Source of the DNA: Alloacidobacterium sp963823845
GTDB taxonomy: Bacteria; Acidobacteriota; Terriglobia; Terriglobales; Acidobacteriaceae
Length of the DNA stretch: 64,000 nt
Direction of reading: 5' to 3'
Assembly: GCA_963823845.1 (NCBI GenBank)
Contig: CAWGND010000011.1
Coordinates: 558,001 to 622,000, forward strand
This document shows, piece by piece, positions 38,876-49,931 of this stretch. Below the pieces are notes generated by a model that was given only the letters and a program-made list of their open reading frames with translations, was not told the DNA's origin and did not search any database. Every line of letters begins with the position of its first letter. Position 1 is the first letter of the stretch. The position numbers and the translations under genes are program-made.

Positions 38876-38909
38876 CGGCTCACTTACGATCGTCGCCCTG
38901 AGTGAGCCG
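38876..38909 (-). terminator. Hairpin after the lhr-type gene
   Basis: CGGCTCACT (38876-38884) pairs perfectly with AGTGAGCCG (38901-38909) over a 16-base loop, 7 bases past the lhr stop on the minus strand. No T-run follows, so it is either a weak terminator or an mRNA-stabilising hairpin between lhr and the DUF5522 gene. Confidence 0.45.
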
Positions 38910-38915
38910 ACCTTC

Positions 38916-41900
38916 TCAGGTCAAGCACCAATCCTGAGAGCTTCCCGATGAACCGATCTTTCCAGCGGGCGGAGGGATCAACACGGATGCTCCGCTCGGT
39001 CGTACTGTCTGGGAGCGGACGGGAGCTTCCAGTGGCGTAAGCACCGCCTCATCAAAAGTTACCCGGTTCCCAGCAACTGCAGCGACGCGCGCTCCCGGAA
39101 CAACGACGCCGATCAGGTTCAGCGGATCGGCAGCGGCCACTGTGACCTGTTCGAGCCGGATTCCGCCCCGCCGTGCCTCGCGCAGTGAATCAAGCGCCGC
39201 CGGCAGCGCAAATTGTTCGCCACCAAAACCGGAGACGAACCGTCCGCCGCGAACTTCGCCGCGGGCTTCCATGCGCCGCAGGAGACCCAGCAACTCGCGC
39301 CAGCGCGGAACCGTCGTCTCGCGCTCAAGAAGGTCGCGAAAGACAACACCATAGCGGGCCAGCAGCATCCGGCAAGCCGACTCTATCTCAGCCTCGCGCC
39401 GGGTAATAGCATGAGAGTCGACTTGAGCATCCGTCGACGCGTCCAAAGCCCGAAACAGGCTCCAGCGTCCCGCCGCCTGCTTCACTCGCATCCGAGTAGA
39501 GGCAACCTGCTTCCGACGAGGATCGATGAGCATCCGCAGGCTGTCGAAGCCATCTGCCGTTACGAGGCCAGCCGCGACCAGTTCCCAAAGCGCCAGATCA
39601 AGCTCGGCCGCCGGGACGCCAAGCCCGCGCACCATATCGCCGACAAACATCGCCCCGCCTAAAGAAAGGATGTCGCGGACGCGCCCCGCCAACTCGCTGA
39701 GGCAGGCCGTCAGGCAACTCTCAGGAATCTGCCGCTGAGAGAGGCACAAATCCATCCAAAGCGCCTCTTCCCGCACAAAGAAGGTGACGGGCGCCATGCT
39801 GGTAGGAACCACCCGTCGCGGGCCGCCCGATTCCACCGAACCGAACGCCGGATGGGGCGAAATCCGCCCCCACCCAACCACGCCCGACAGACAGAGCGCA
39901 TCCAGCCACCGCGGATCATACCCCGCCACCCGCTGCGGCAGAATTGACCGCTCCCACTCAATCGCTGGCGCCTCATAGCCTTCCAGTGCGCGCAGAGCTT
40001 CGAGCAACCCAGCCTCTCCCGAAAGCTGAGTATTGGGAGCCACATGCTGCCACCGCAGCAGCCACTGCATAAAGACGGAGGGGGTAACCGGCTCAACCTG
40101 CTTGCGCAACGTCACCAGCGTCCACTTATGAATCCGCTGCAATAGCCGCCGCTCACACCACTCCACGTCCTCATCGGCCAGCGAATCCAGAGGGGCTGTA
40201 CCCTCAAAAACACCGCGAAGAATCGTCCCCGCCATCTCCAGGTGAAGCATCTGCTTCCAGACTTCTCTCGAAGAAACGCCGAGCTTCTCTGCCAGCGAAC
40301 GCGACGAAACGGGTCCGAGAATCGTCATCCAACCCAGCACTGCCTTCCGCAGGACCTCATCGGCATCCGTAACAGTTACAGGTACAGAAGAGAGTGCAGC
40401 GGCGAAGCGCAAGTCGGGCCACAGTAGGCGCAACCACTCGGCGCGCTCGGCCACGCACAGGTAACTGCGGTCGCCGGCAAACACAAACGTTGCGCGCCCC
40501 AGCGCTTCAAGCTGTGCCAAATAGATATCCCAGTCGCGCGCTGCCGGCTGCAGCAAAACATCGGCGGGAACGATCACCAGAGAACACAACAAATCGTGCA
40601 GCTCATGCTCGTCGCGAATATCAGGCCAGATTTCCTCGCGAACGGACGCAATCGCCTCCGGCGAGAGCCTGCCCGCTTCGCCCAGTAGATTGTCCGGAAG
40701 CACGCCTCGCATGCTCACAGCCCGTGCACGGCGCTCTTCGAGTGGCGCATCGTCGAGGAACGCATATGGGTTCGCGTTCAACATCTCGTGCGCGAAATGC
40801 GATGGCGTCGCCGTATCGACAGCGACACAGTGAATCCTGCCAGCGTGCATGTCCGCAAGAACGCGCTTCAGCCCTTCGAGATCCATCGCTTCGCCGAGCA
40901 CGTCTTTCATTACCTCGCGGACAAGAGGATGGTCCGGAATTTCGATATCTCCCTCGATATTCTCCTGGCACGCGGCAACCTGCGGAAAGACACTGGCCAG
41001 CAGATCGTCGGCCCGCGTCCGCTGAATCTGCGGCGGAATCTTCTTGCCGTTCTTGAAGCGCAGGAGCTGCAGGCTGCGCCCGGCATCCCACTTCCAGCGC
41101 GCCTTGAAGATCGGCGATGCCAGCGACGCCTGCTCCAACAGTTCCGTTACAGTATGCTCGGTCAGAAACTGGAAGACATCACTCAATGGGAAGCTGTGCT
41201 GCTCGGCAAGCGAGATATTCAGTCCATTGTCGGTTGCCGCGGCCTGCAGCTCAAAGTTAAAACCTCGGCAGAAGCGCTTACGTAACGCCAGCCCCCATGC
41301 CTTGTTGATGCGTCCGCCAAACGGCGCATGCAAAATCAACTGCATACCACCGCCTTCATCGAAGAACCGCTCGGCTACGACTGTCGTCAACGTCGGTACT
41401 GTGCCTAGCACGGCGCGTCCAGCTGCGATGTAGCTGATCATCTGCTCCGCGCCCGAGTCGCACACGCAGCATTCCAGCTTCAGCCATGTGACGGTCTCGG
41501 CGATTTCTGTGCTCGACTGGCTGATGTAACCGGGTAGGACGGTTCTGGTTCGTTGATCTATTTCCTTGCGCAGTTCTGAGACGAATTGTGACAGTTCGAT
41601 CGTTCGCTGCGGCGCTTCGCCGAGCCAGAAAGGCACCGTCGGTGGCTGTCCGTGAGCGTCTTCCACCAGCACGCGGCCGGCGCCGCTTTCTACCCGCTGC
41701 ACGCACCAGCTTGTATTCCCCAGTAGAACGATGTCGCCTGCCATCGATTCGATGGCAAAGTCCTCATCCAGTGTCCCAATCTGTACTCCTTCTGGCTCAG
41801 CGATGACGGCGTAGAGCGCAGTGTCTGGAATCGTTCCTCCGTTTGAAACGGCGATCGTGCGGGCGCCGCGGCGCGCCTGCAGTCGTCCATGCACGCGGTC

Positions 41901-43373
41901 GCGCAGCAGATACGATCCGTAGCGCCCGCGGCTTGCTTCGATGCCATCCGTAAGAAGGCACAGTGCTTCTTCAAACTCCTCGCGAGTCAATTCGTGATAG
42001 GGCTGCGCCCGACGCAGCACGGCAAAGAGCGCATCCTCTTCCCACGGCTCGGCCGCACAGGCCGCGACGATCTGTTGCATCAGCACGTCCATCGGCCTTG
42101 ACGGAATCTCCAGCTTATCGAGCACTCCAGACCGCATGGCGCGAATCAGGGCCGCGTGTTCCATGAGGTCATCGCGGGTTGTCGCGAAGAAGCGCCCTTT
42201 CGGAGTCGCGCCGCGCCAGTGGCCGGCTCGGCCCACGCGCTGCATGGCCGCGGCTATCGCGCGCGGCGAGTTGATCTGACAGACAAGGTCCACGTTGCCG
42301 ATGTCGATGCCCAGTTCCAATGACGCGGTCGCCACCAGCAAGCGAATCTCGCCCTCTTTCAGCCGGCGCTCCGCTTCGAGGCGCAGTTTGCGCGAGAGGC
42401 TTCCGTGATGGGCTGCGACGTTCTCTTCTCCGAGCAGTTCGCCCATGCGGAATGCCAGCCGTTCGACCAGCCGCCGCGTATTCACAAAGACCAGGGTTGA
42501 GCGGTGCTCCAGTGCAAGCTCTGCGAGTCGTTTGTAGATGCCGTCCCAGATGGCGTTGCTTGCAACTGCTCCCAGCTCTTCGTCCGGAACTTCGACGGCG
42601 AGATTGAGCGTGCGCCTCTGTCCTATCTGGACGATTTCAACACTTTGCTTGTGACCACCGCGCAAGAACTCGGCTACGAGTTCGATGGGATTCTGCGTTG
42701 CCGAAAGCCCGACACGCTGCGGCGCTTCATGGTGGCCTGTAACCCAGTCACCAATAGACAGGCGATTTTCGCCTCGCACCAGCGCATCCAGCCGCTCCAG
42801 CGTCAGGGCCAGATGCGAGCCCCGTTTGTCATCGGCGATCGCATGGATTTCATCCACGATCACCGTGCGCACATGCCTCAGGTTGTTACGGCTCTTCTCT
42901 GCCGTCAGCAGGATATAGAGCGACTCCGGCGTGGTCACCAAAATATGCGGCGGCTGCTTCAACATCCTCTGCCGCTCGGCGGGCAGTGTGTCGCCGGTAC
43001 GCACTGCTGTACGAATCTGCGGAGAGAGATAGCCGCGATCTAAAGCCAGTTGCTGGATTTCCTTCAGTGGTGCTTCCAGATTTTTCTGTACATCGTTCGA
43101 TAGAGCTTTGAGCGGAGAGACGTAGACCACTTCTGTCTCGGGTCCGAGCCTGCCCTCCAGTGCTTTGCGAATGAGTTGATCGATGCAGATGAGAAAGGCG
43201 GCCAGCGTTTTGCCTGAACCGGTTGGCGCTGAGATCAATGTTGGCTTGCCTGCCAGAATGTGCGGCCAACCCTCTTCCTGCGGCTCAGTGGGCGTGCCGA
43301 AACGTCGCACGAACCATTCCTGGACCACCGGGTGCGCCCACGCGAGAGTTTCGGGGATGGCCGCGGCAATCAC
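38916..43373 (-). CDS. lhr: Lhr-family ATP-dependent helicase
   Basis: Large superfamily 2 DNA helicase of 1,485 residues, close to the full-length Lhr of other bacteria and implicated in DNA repair. In order it shows the Q-motif region (FGTPTEPQEEGWPHILAG), Walker A APTGSGKT (about 49-56), motif Ia VVYVSPLKALSNDVQKNL, the DEAD-like VIVDEIHAI, motif III GLSATQNP and motif VI (IAAAMQRVGRAGHW). The long Lhr winged-helix and C-terminal regions follow. The start is GTG 43373 with no strong ribosome site. The 450 bases upstream are a higher-order repeat array, so its promoter lies within or beyond repeats. Confidence 0.93.
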   Translation of the reverse strand: MIAAAIPETLAWAHPVVQEWFVRRFGTPTEPQEEGWPHILAGKPTLISAPTGSGKTLAAFLICIDQLIRKALEGRLGPETEVVYVSPLKALSNDVQKNLEAPLKEIQQLALDRGYLSPQIRTAVRTGDTLPAERQRMLKQPPHILVTTPESLYILLTAEKSRNNLRHVRTVIVDEIHAIADDKRGSHLALTLERLDALVRGENRLSIGDWVTGHHEAPQRVGLSATQNPIELVAEFLRGGHKQSVEIVQIGQRRTLNLAVEVPDEELGAVASNAIWDGIYKRLAELALEHRSTLVFVNTRRLVERLAFRMGELLGEENVAAHHGSLSRKLRLEAERRLKEGEIRLLVATASLELGIDIGNVDLVCQINSPRAIAAAMQRVGRAGHWRGATPKGRFFATTRDDLMEHAALIRAMRSGVLDKLEIPSRPMDVLMQQIVAACAAEPWEEDALFAVLRRAQPYHELTREEFEEALCLLTDGIEASRGRYGSYLLRDRVHGRLQARRGARTIAVSNGGTIPDTALYAVIAEPEGVQIGTLDEDFAIESMAGDIVLLGNTSWCVQRVESGAGRVLVEDAHGQPPTVPFWLGEAPQRTIELSQFVSELRKEIDQRTRTVLPGYISQSSTEIAETVTWLKLECCVCDSGAEQMISYIAAGRAVLGTVPTLTTVVAERFFDEGGGMQLILHAPFGGRINKAWGLALRKRFCRGFNFELQAAATDNGLNISLAEQHSFPLSDVFQFLTEHTVTELLEQASLASPIFKARWKWDAGRSLQLLRFKNGKKIPPQIQRTRADDLLASVFPQVAACQENIEGDIEIPDHPLVREVMKDVLGEAMDLEGLKRVLADMHAGRIHCVAVDTATPSHFAHEMLNANPYAFLDDAPLEERRARAVSMRGVLPDNLLGEAGRLSPEAIASVREEIWPDIRDEHELHDLLCSLVIVPADVLLQPAARDWDIYLAQLEALGRATFVFAGDRSYLCVAERAEWLRLLWPDLRFAAALSSVPVTVTDADEVLRKAVLGWMTILGPVSSRSLAEKLGVSSREVWKQMLHLEMAGTILRGVFEGTAPLDSLADEDVEWCERRLLQRIHKWTLVTLRKQVEPVTPSVFMQWLLRWQHVAPNTQLSGEAGLLEALRALEGYEAPAIEWERSILPQRVAGYDPRWLDALCLSGVVGWGRISPHPAFGSVESGGPRRVVPTSMAPVTFFVREEALWMDLCLSQRQIPESCLTACLSELAGRVRDILSLGGAMFVGDMVRGLGVPAAELDLALWELVAAGLVTADGFDSLRMLIDPRRKQVASTRMRVKQAAGRWSLFRALDASTDAQVDSHAITRREAEIESACRMLLARYGVVFRDLLERETTVPRWRELLGLLRRMEARGEVRGGRFVSGFGGEQFALPAALDSLREARRGGIRLEQVTVAAADPLNLIGVVVPGARVAAVAGNRVTFDEAVLTPLEAPVRSQTVRPSGASVLIPPPAGKIGSSGSSQDWCLT

Positions 43374-43395
43374 TCGCTTATTCTAGCGCGATTTT

Positions 43396-43841
43396 CGTTT
43401 CCTCTTCGCCCCGCCGCTGGTCCATTTTGAAATGGCCTGCGTTGGGGGGCCCCTCGACTTCAGCTAAATTATTATTTTTACAGCTAGTTAGGGAGTTTTT
43501 GGCCTTAGATTCCACTAAATTACTCTTTTTACAGGAGTTAGGTTCCCCTTGCCGCTTTTCCCGCCACTTTCGGATCGGGATTCTTCGTCCCGACCACCCC
43601 GTAATTTCGGCTAAATTGCTCTTTCTACAGGAATTTGGGTGCAATTCTAACCTGTAATGCCGCTAAATTACTCTATTTGCTTGAGTTATGGTTTGCCTCG
43701 TCTCTTCCCGGGCCGCTCTTTAGGGATCGAATGCCCTGTCGGACACCCCGCCATTCCAGCTAAATTATTCTTTTGAAAAGAGGTTAGCTGTAATTTTGGG
43801 TAGGAATGATTGTAAATTACTCAATTTATTATAGTTACGAG
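43396..43841. repeat. Three-copy higher-order tandem repeat, roughly 148 bp unit, each with two half-motifs
   Basis: Six degenerate copies of a roughly 30-bp motif (start GCTAAATTACTC, end ACAGGAGTTAGG) begin at about 43462, 43513, 43609, 43661, 43757 and 43811. The steps of 51, 96, 52, 96 and 54 bp show that pairs are repeated with a period of 147-150 bp. The long spacers also resemble one another: 43541 onward and 43690 onward share GGTT-CCT-G-C, GGATCG and GACCACCCCG/GACACCCCGC blocks before the next copy. The first unit begins near 43396. On the minus strand the motif can encode NSC(R/K)KSNL(A/V)E, seen three times in an 88-codon frame (43378-43644). The spacers are neither unique nor equal, so it is not a CRISPR array. 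Confidence 0.8.
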
Positions 43842-44089
43842 ATTCGTTACTTCCAACTCAGGGAGCAAACGTGGAGCGCCTATTTCTATTTTAGCAATTT
43901 TGGCCATAATTCCCTGCAGGCAGCAGGATGCCGCAAACTATTCACAATGTGCTACTTATTCCGGGTGATGGCCCCGGTGGGGCTTGACAAGATTTTCCAC
44001 AGACTTAATGAAACCCTTAGAAAGTGCCCACTCCTCCTTTATGGCTGTACCGCTTGAATAAGACATGCCGGTATTCCGGCGGAGGAATC

Positions 44090-44323
44090 ATGAGCGCATT
44101 TCGTACTCGCAGGCCGTTACTCGTGGATGCTGAGCAATCCCAGGAAACGAAGACCATTGCGACCGACCTTGGCTTTTGTAATGTTCAACGCGGCGACTGG
44201 GTTGTCCGCGGAGAAAACGGAGAATGCTACGTGGTGGACGATGCTTTTTTCCAACGCACCTTCTCTCCGTTGCAGACCTATCCGTGGGAAAACAATGAGG
44301 AGGGACGGAGTTATGGCTCGTAA
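44090..44323 (+). CDS. Small conserved-looking protein of unknown function
   Basis: A 77-residue protein with GGAGG before ATG 44090 and a compact, charged sequence containing RGDWVVRGENGECYVVDDAF (about 35-54) followed by PLQTYPW. That pattern looks like a small beta-rich PGDYG-type domain. No signal or membrane segment is seen. The function is unknown. A second, 41-codon frame starts inside its 3' end, suggesting a two-gene unit. Confidence 0.6.
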   Translation: MSAFRTRRPLLVDAEQSQETKTIATDLGFCNVQRGDWVVRGENGECYVVDDAFFQRTFSPLQTYPWENNEEGRSYGS

Positions 44324-44438
44324 GATTCAGACACAAGTCAAGCCAGTCGGTGGAGCACAGTACTCGGATGCTGTATTTGCGCAATTACTGATTACCACGA
44401 TGCGGATTTACAGCGTTCCTGCGGCGAGGAAGCGCTAA
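44313..44438 (+). CDS. Possible 41-residue basic micro-protein
   Basis: ATG 44313 overlaps the end of the preceding gene by 11 bases and has GAGGAGG about 9 bases upstream. It would encode MARKIQTQVKPVGGAQYSDA and a basic C-terminus (PAARKR). It is too short to be sure; overlap, ribosome site and composition are the only support. Confidence 0.4.
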   Translation: MARKIQTQVKPVGGAQYSDAVFAQLLITTMRIYSVPAARKR

Positions 44439-44528
44439 AGAATCAATACTTACTGATTCAAATAATTGATTGTTCGCTCATCTCGGCACCCGTAATTTAT
44501 GGTCGTGGTTGATTCTGTTTGGCGCACC

Positions 44529-45590
44529 TTACGGAATCAGCCGATCGTCTCTCAGTCTCTGGAAAAGATCGAAGAAGCTTTCGTCGGTTGGTTGATATTC
44601 GGTGAAGCCGAGCTTCCGGCTTTTTGCCATATCCGTCACAACTTCTATTGGTCTGCCGAGATCGGCATCTGTGTGCCAGGGTGAGACGAGCTTGTTCAGA
44701 TCATCTTCCGCGAGGTGATATTTCGAGACGATTTGTTGCCAGACCGGGGCGGCGTGGGCCAATTGGATTTCGAGCGGAACGCCCTCGCCTTTCAGTTCTT
44801 CAGCCGCTACACCAAACCAGCCGGAGATGCGCTTCCACATCCACTTCCAGCGAAAGACGTCGCCATTTACCACGTTGAAGGCCTGGTTACGCGCTGCCGG
44901 CGTGGTTGCTGCCCACAACAGATGTTTTGCAAGCAGGCGCGCATCGGTCATGTCGGTGAGACTGTTCCATTGGACAGACGAGCCCGGGAAACGCATGGGC
45001 TGCCCCAGTTCCTTGCAGATGCTTGCATAGACGGCGAGTGTCGTCCCCATGTTCATCGCATTGCCAACGGCGTAACCGATGATGGTGTGCGGGCGGTGGA
45101 TGGTCCACCCATATCCATCGCGCGCTGAGGCGGCAAAAACCTCGTCTTCCTGCGCATAGTAGAAGTTCTCGATTTCGAGACGCGGCAGTTCCTCTCGAAA
45201 GGGCGTTGTTGGCAGCGTGCCTTTGCCGTAGGCCTCAAACGGGCCGAGGTAGTGCTTGAGACCAGTCACGAGAGCGACGTGTTCCACGCTTCTCCCATTG
45301 GAGACAGCGTCGAGCACGTTGCGCACCATGCCGGCGTTGACGCGAATGTTCTCGGCTTCCGTGGACTGGCGGAGCCACGTAGCGAGGAAGATGTGGGTAG
45401 GCTTGACGTCCTTTAAGGCGGTGGTCACGGCGGCTGCATCCTGCAGGTCTACGGCGATAGGAAGGATGCCTTCGCGCTGGCTGGGGCGGCGTGCTGCGCC
45501 ATACACGATCCAATCCTTCTCCGAAATCAGCAGGTCCGCAAGATTGCGACCGACGATGCCGGTCACACCAACGATTAAGGCTGTCTTCAT
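44529..45590 (-). CDS. PRISE-type short-chain dehydrogenase/reductase
   Basis: An extended SDR of about 353 residues resembling progesterone 5-beta-reductase/iridoid synthase (PRISE) proteins, which reduce enone carbonyl compounds with NADPH. The N-terminus KTALIVGVTGIVGRNLADLL is the nucleotide-binding loop, with ARR near residue 33 suggesting NADP preference. The active-site segment LVTGLKHYLGPFEAYGKGTL holds the family's conserved Lys and Tyr-containing region, and IHRPHTIIGYAVGNAMNMGT is a PRISE hallmark. The start was chosen at the second Met because GGGGAGGGG stands 6 bases upstream. The natural substrate is unknown. Confidence 0.82.
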   Translation of the reverse strand: MKTALIVGVTGIVGRNLADLLISEKDWIVYGAARRPSQREGILPIAVDLQDAAAVTTALKDVKPTHIFLATWLRQSTEAENIRVNAGMVRNVLDAVSNGRSVEHVALVTGLKHYLGPFEAYGKGTLPTTPFREELPRLEIENFYYAQEDEVFAASARDGYGWTIHRPHTIIGYAVGNAMNMGTTLAVYASICKELGQPMRFPGSSVQWNSLTDMTDARLLAKHLLWAATTPAARNQAFNVVNGDVFRWKWMWKRISGWFGVAAEELKGEGVPLEIQLAHAAPVWQQIVSKYHLAEDDLNKLVSPWHTDADLGRPIEVVTDMAKSRKLGFTEYQPTDESFFDLFQRLRDDRLIP

Positions 45591-45629
45591 TGCCATCCCC
45601 TCCCCTTCAGAGGTGTCGTTTACGGAGAG

Positions 45630-45660
45630 ATAAGGGGGGGACAAGTCCCACCCCCCTTAT
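45630..45660 (-). terminator. Hairpin terminator of aceE
   Basis: ATAAGGGGGG and CCCCCCTTAT form a perfect 10-bp stem, extendable inward, starting 37 bases after the aceE stop on the minus strand. There is no T-run, but the very stable stem and its position between aceE and the SDR gene suggest transcription ends or is attenuated here. Confidence 0.6.
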
Positions 45661-45696
45661 TGGCTGATAGCCGGACTGTTGATGCGTGCGTCAGGC

Positions 45697-48399
<2,703 letters not shown>

Positions 48400-48593
48400 T
48401 TTCCTGGAGAGTATGCAGAACGCTGTCCGTCCGACGCGATGGCGGATAAAAAGTTCGTGCTTTGCTTTAAGGATTCAGGCGATGGCCTTCGGCCTCTCCC
48501 CACACTTAATTTTCGCAGAATATCTGCCGCCACGCCACGCTACGCGCGTAGTGCAACCGTCAAGTGTAGCGCACGTTTCGAGATGCAGGGCAT

Positions 48594-49754
48594 TCATGCA
48601 CCGTCCGTCGACACGCCGCGCTTCAGGAGTAGTTGTTTTGACGACGGCAGAGTAGTGAGCACCTTCACAATTCGTTCTGCACCGTAACCATCGCCATATG
48701 GATTTGTCATTCCACGGATGGACTGCAGAAACGCGACGTTTTGAGCCTCTTTGATCTTGCTCAGGATCGATTCCGCTGTCGGAATTGCATCGAGCACATT
48801 TGCCGGGCGCTCTCTTCCCTGCTGTCTCAAACCCATGTTCACTGTGGGCAACGCGAACGAGCCTGTCTCCATGATGCCGCTGCTGGAGTTGCCGATCATG
48901 AGTTTTACATGTTGCAGCAGGCTCCAGTAGGTGACCGCCGGCAGGTTGATAAATAAACGGCCGTGGTCGTGGTGCGCGAGAAATGCTTCCGTGCTCTCAA
49001 TCAGCATGCGGCTGCCTGCATCGGCGTTGGGGTAACAAAACACAAGTTGACCGGTGAGATGTGCGAGCGCTGCGAAAAGGGCGTCGGCTTCGCATGTAGT
49101 ATCGCGGAGGATGGTGACGGGATGATACGCAATTAAAGTTGTTGGCTGGGTCAGATCGAGGCCCAGCTGCTCTTCAAGCTCGCGCCTCGTCAGCAACCGG
49201 CTGCGCCGCAAGTGGTCCAGCGATGGCGCACCTGCACGGTGCACTCGCCATGCCTCTTCTCCCATGCCGATGACCCGCTGTCGCGCCAGCTCTGTCGAAG
49301 TGAAATGGATGTGGCTCATTTTGGTGAGAGCGTTGCGAACAGCGTCATCAATGGCGCCTTCGCTGATCTCACCTCCTTCGATATGGGCTATTGGAATCCG
49401 CAGAGCCAGCGCTACCGATGCCGGAGCGAGCATCTCGTACCGATCTGCAATCAGCAGGAGAAGATCGGGCCTCATCTGCCCCAGCGTGTCGGCGAGTGAA
49501 AGAATCCCCACCCCGATACTCTTGGCCATGCCGACATCGGTGTCGGAGCTTAAGAGGCACTCCAGCTTTGAAGCGATGGGAAATCCGTCGGCTTCGATCT
49601 CACCCACCGTCCTCCCAAACTCCGGTGAAAGATGCGATGCGAGTGCGATCACTTTCAGATCCACATCGGGATGTGCCTGAAGGTCTTTCAGCGGCCAATA
49701 AAGGTGGCTGTAATCCGCTCGCGAAGTGGTCACCACTGCGATCGTGCGCTTCAT
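48594..49754 (-). CDS. neuC: UDP-N-acetylglucosamine 2-epimerase, hydrolysing (NeuC-like)
   Basis: A GT-B-fold enzyme of 386 residues that releases UDP and forms ManNAc-type sugars for nonulosonate or surface-polysaccharide synthesis. NeuC features are MKRTIAVVTTSRADYSHLYW, LLLIADRYEMLAPASVALAL, IPIAHIEGGEISEGAIDDAV, HIHFTSTELARQRVIGMGE and the UDP-binding VKLMIGNSSSGIMETGSFAL. GGAG 5 bases before ATG 49754 fixes the start. There is no neuB or neuA next to it, so the final product is unclear. It is divergent from the amidase gene. Confidence 0.9.
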   Translation of the reverse strand: MKRTIAVVTTSRADYSHLYWPLKDLQAHPDVDLKVIALASHLSPEFGRTVGEIEADGFPIASKLECLLSSDTDVGMAKSIGVGILSLADTLGQMRPDLLLLIADRYEMLAPASVALALRIPIAHIEGGEISEGAIDDAVRNALTKMSHIHFTSTELARQRVIGMGEEAWRVHRAGAPSLDHLRRSRLLTRRELEEQLGLDLTQPTTLIAYHPVTILRDTTCEADALFAALAHLTGQLVFCYPNADAGSRMLIESTEAFLAHHDHGRLFINLPAVTYWSLLQHVKLMIGNSSSGIMETGSFALPTVNMGLRQQGRERPANVLDAIPTAESILSKIKEAQNVAFLQSIRGMTNPYGDGYGAERIVKVLTTLPSSKQLLLKRGVSTDGA

Positions 49755-49931
49755 TGAAGCTCCCGGTCTGAGAGCCCTACTTGCCGATACATCAGTCGCG
49801 ATATTGCCGGCCTACCGAGGACCTGATCCCATTCGATATATGTTTTTTGCATGACATGTTGTTTGCCCGCTTGACGCTGCAATGCAACAAGCACGGACAT
49901 GTAAATCAGCTTTCTATAATTGATTCTATCT

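Noticed and set aside
43378..43644. 88-codon minus-strand frame with NSCRKSNLAE-like repeats just before lhr
   Set aside because: Possible only from a TTG start, no ribosome site, and the repeats continue past the frame in other phases; treated as repeat DNA, not a gene.
43396..43841. CRISPR array
   Set aside because: Repeats are degenerate, spacing alternates 51/96 bp, spacers resemble each other, and no cas gene is present.
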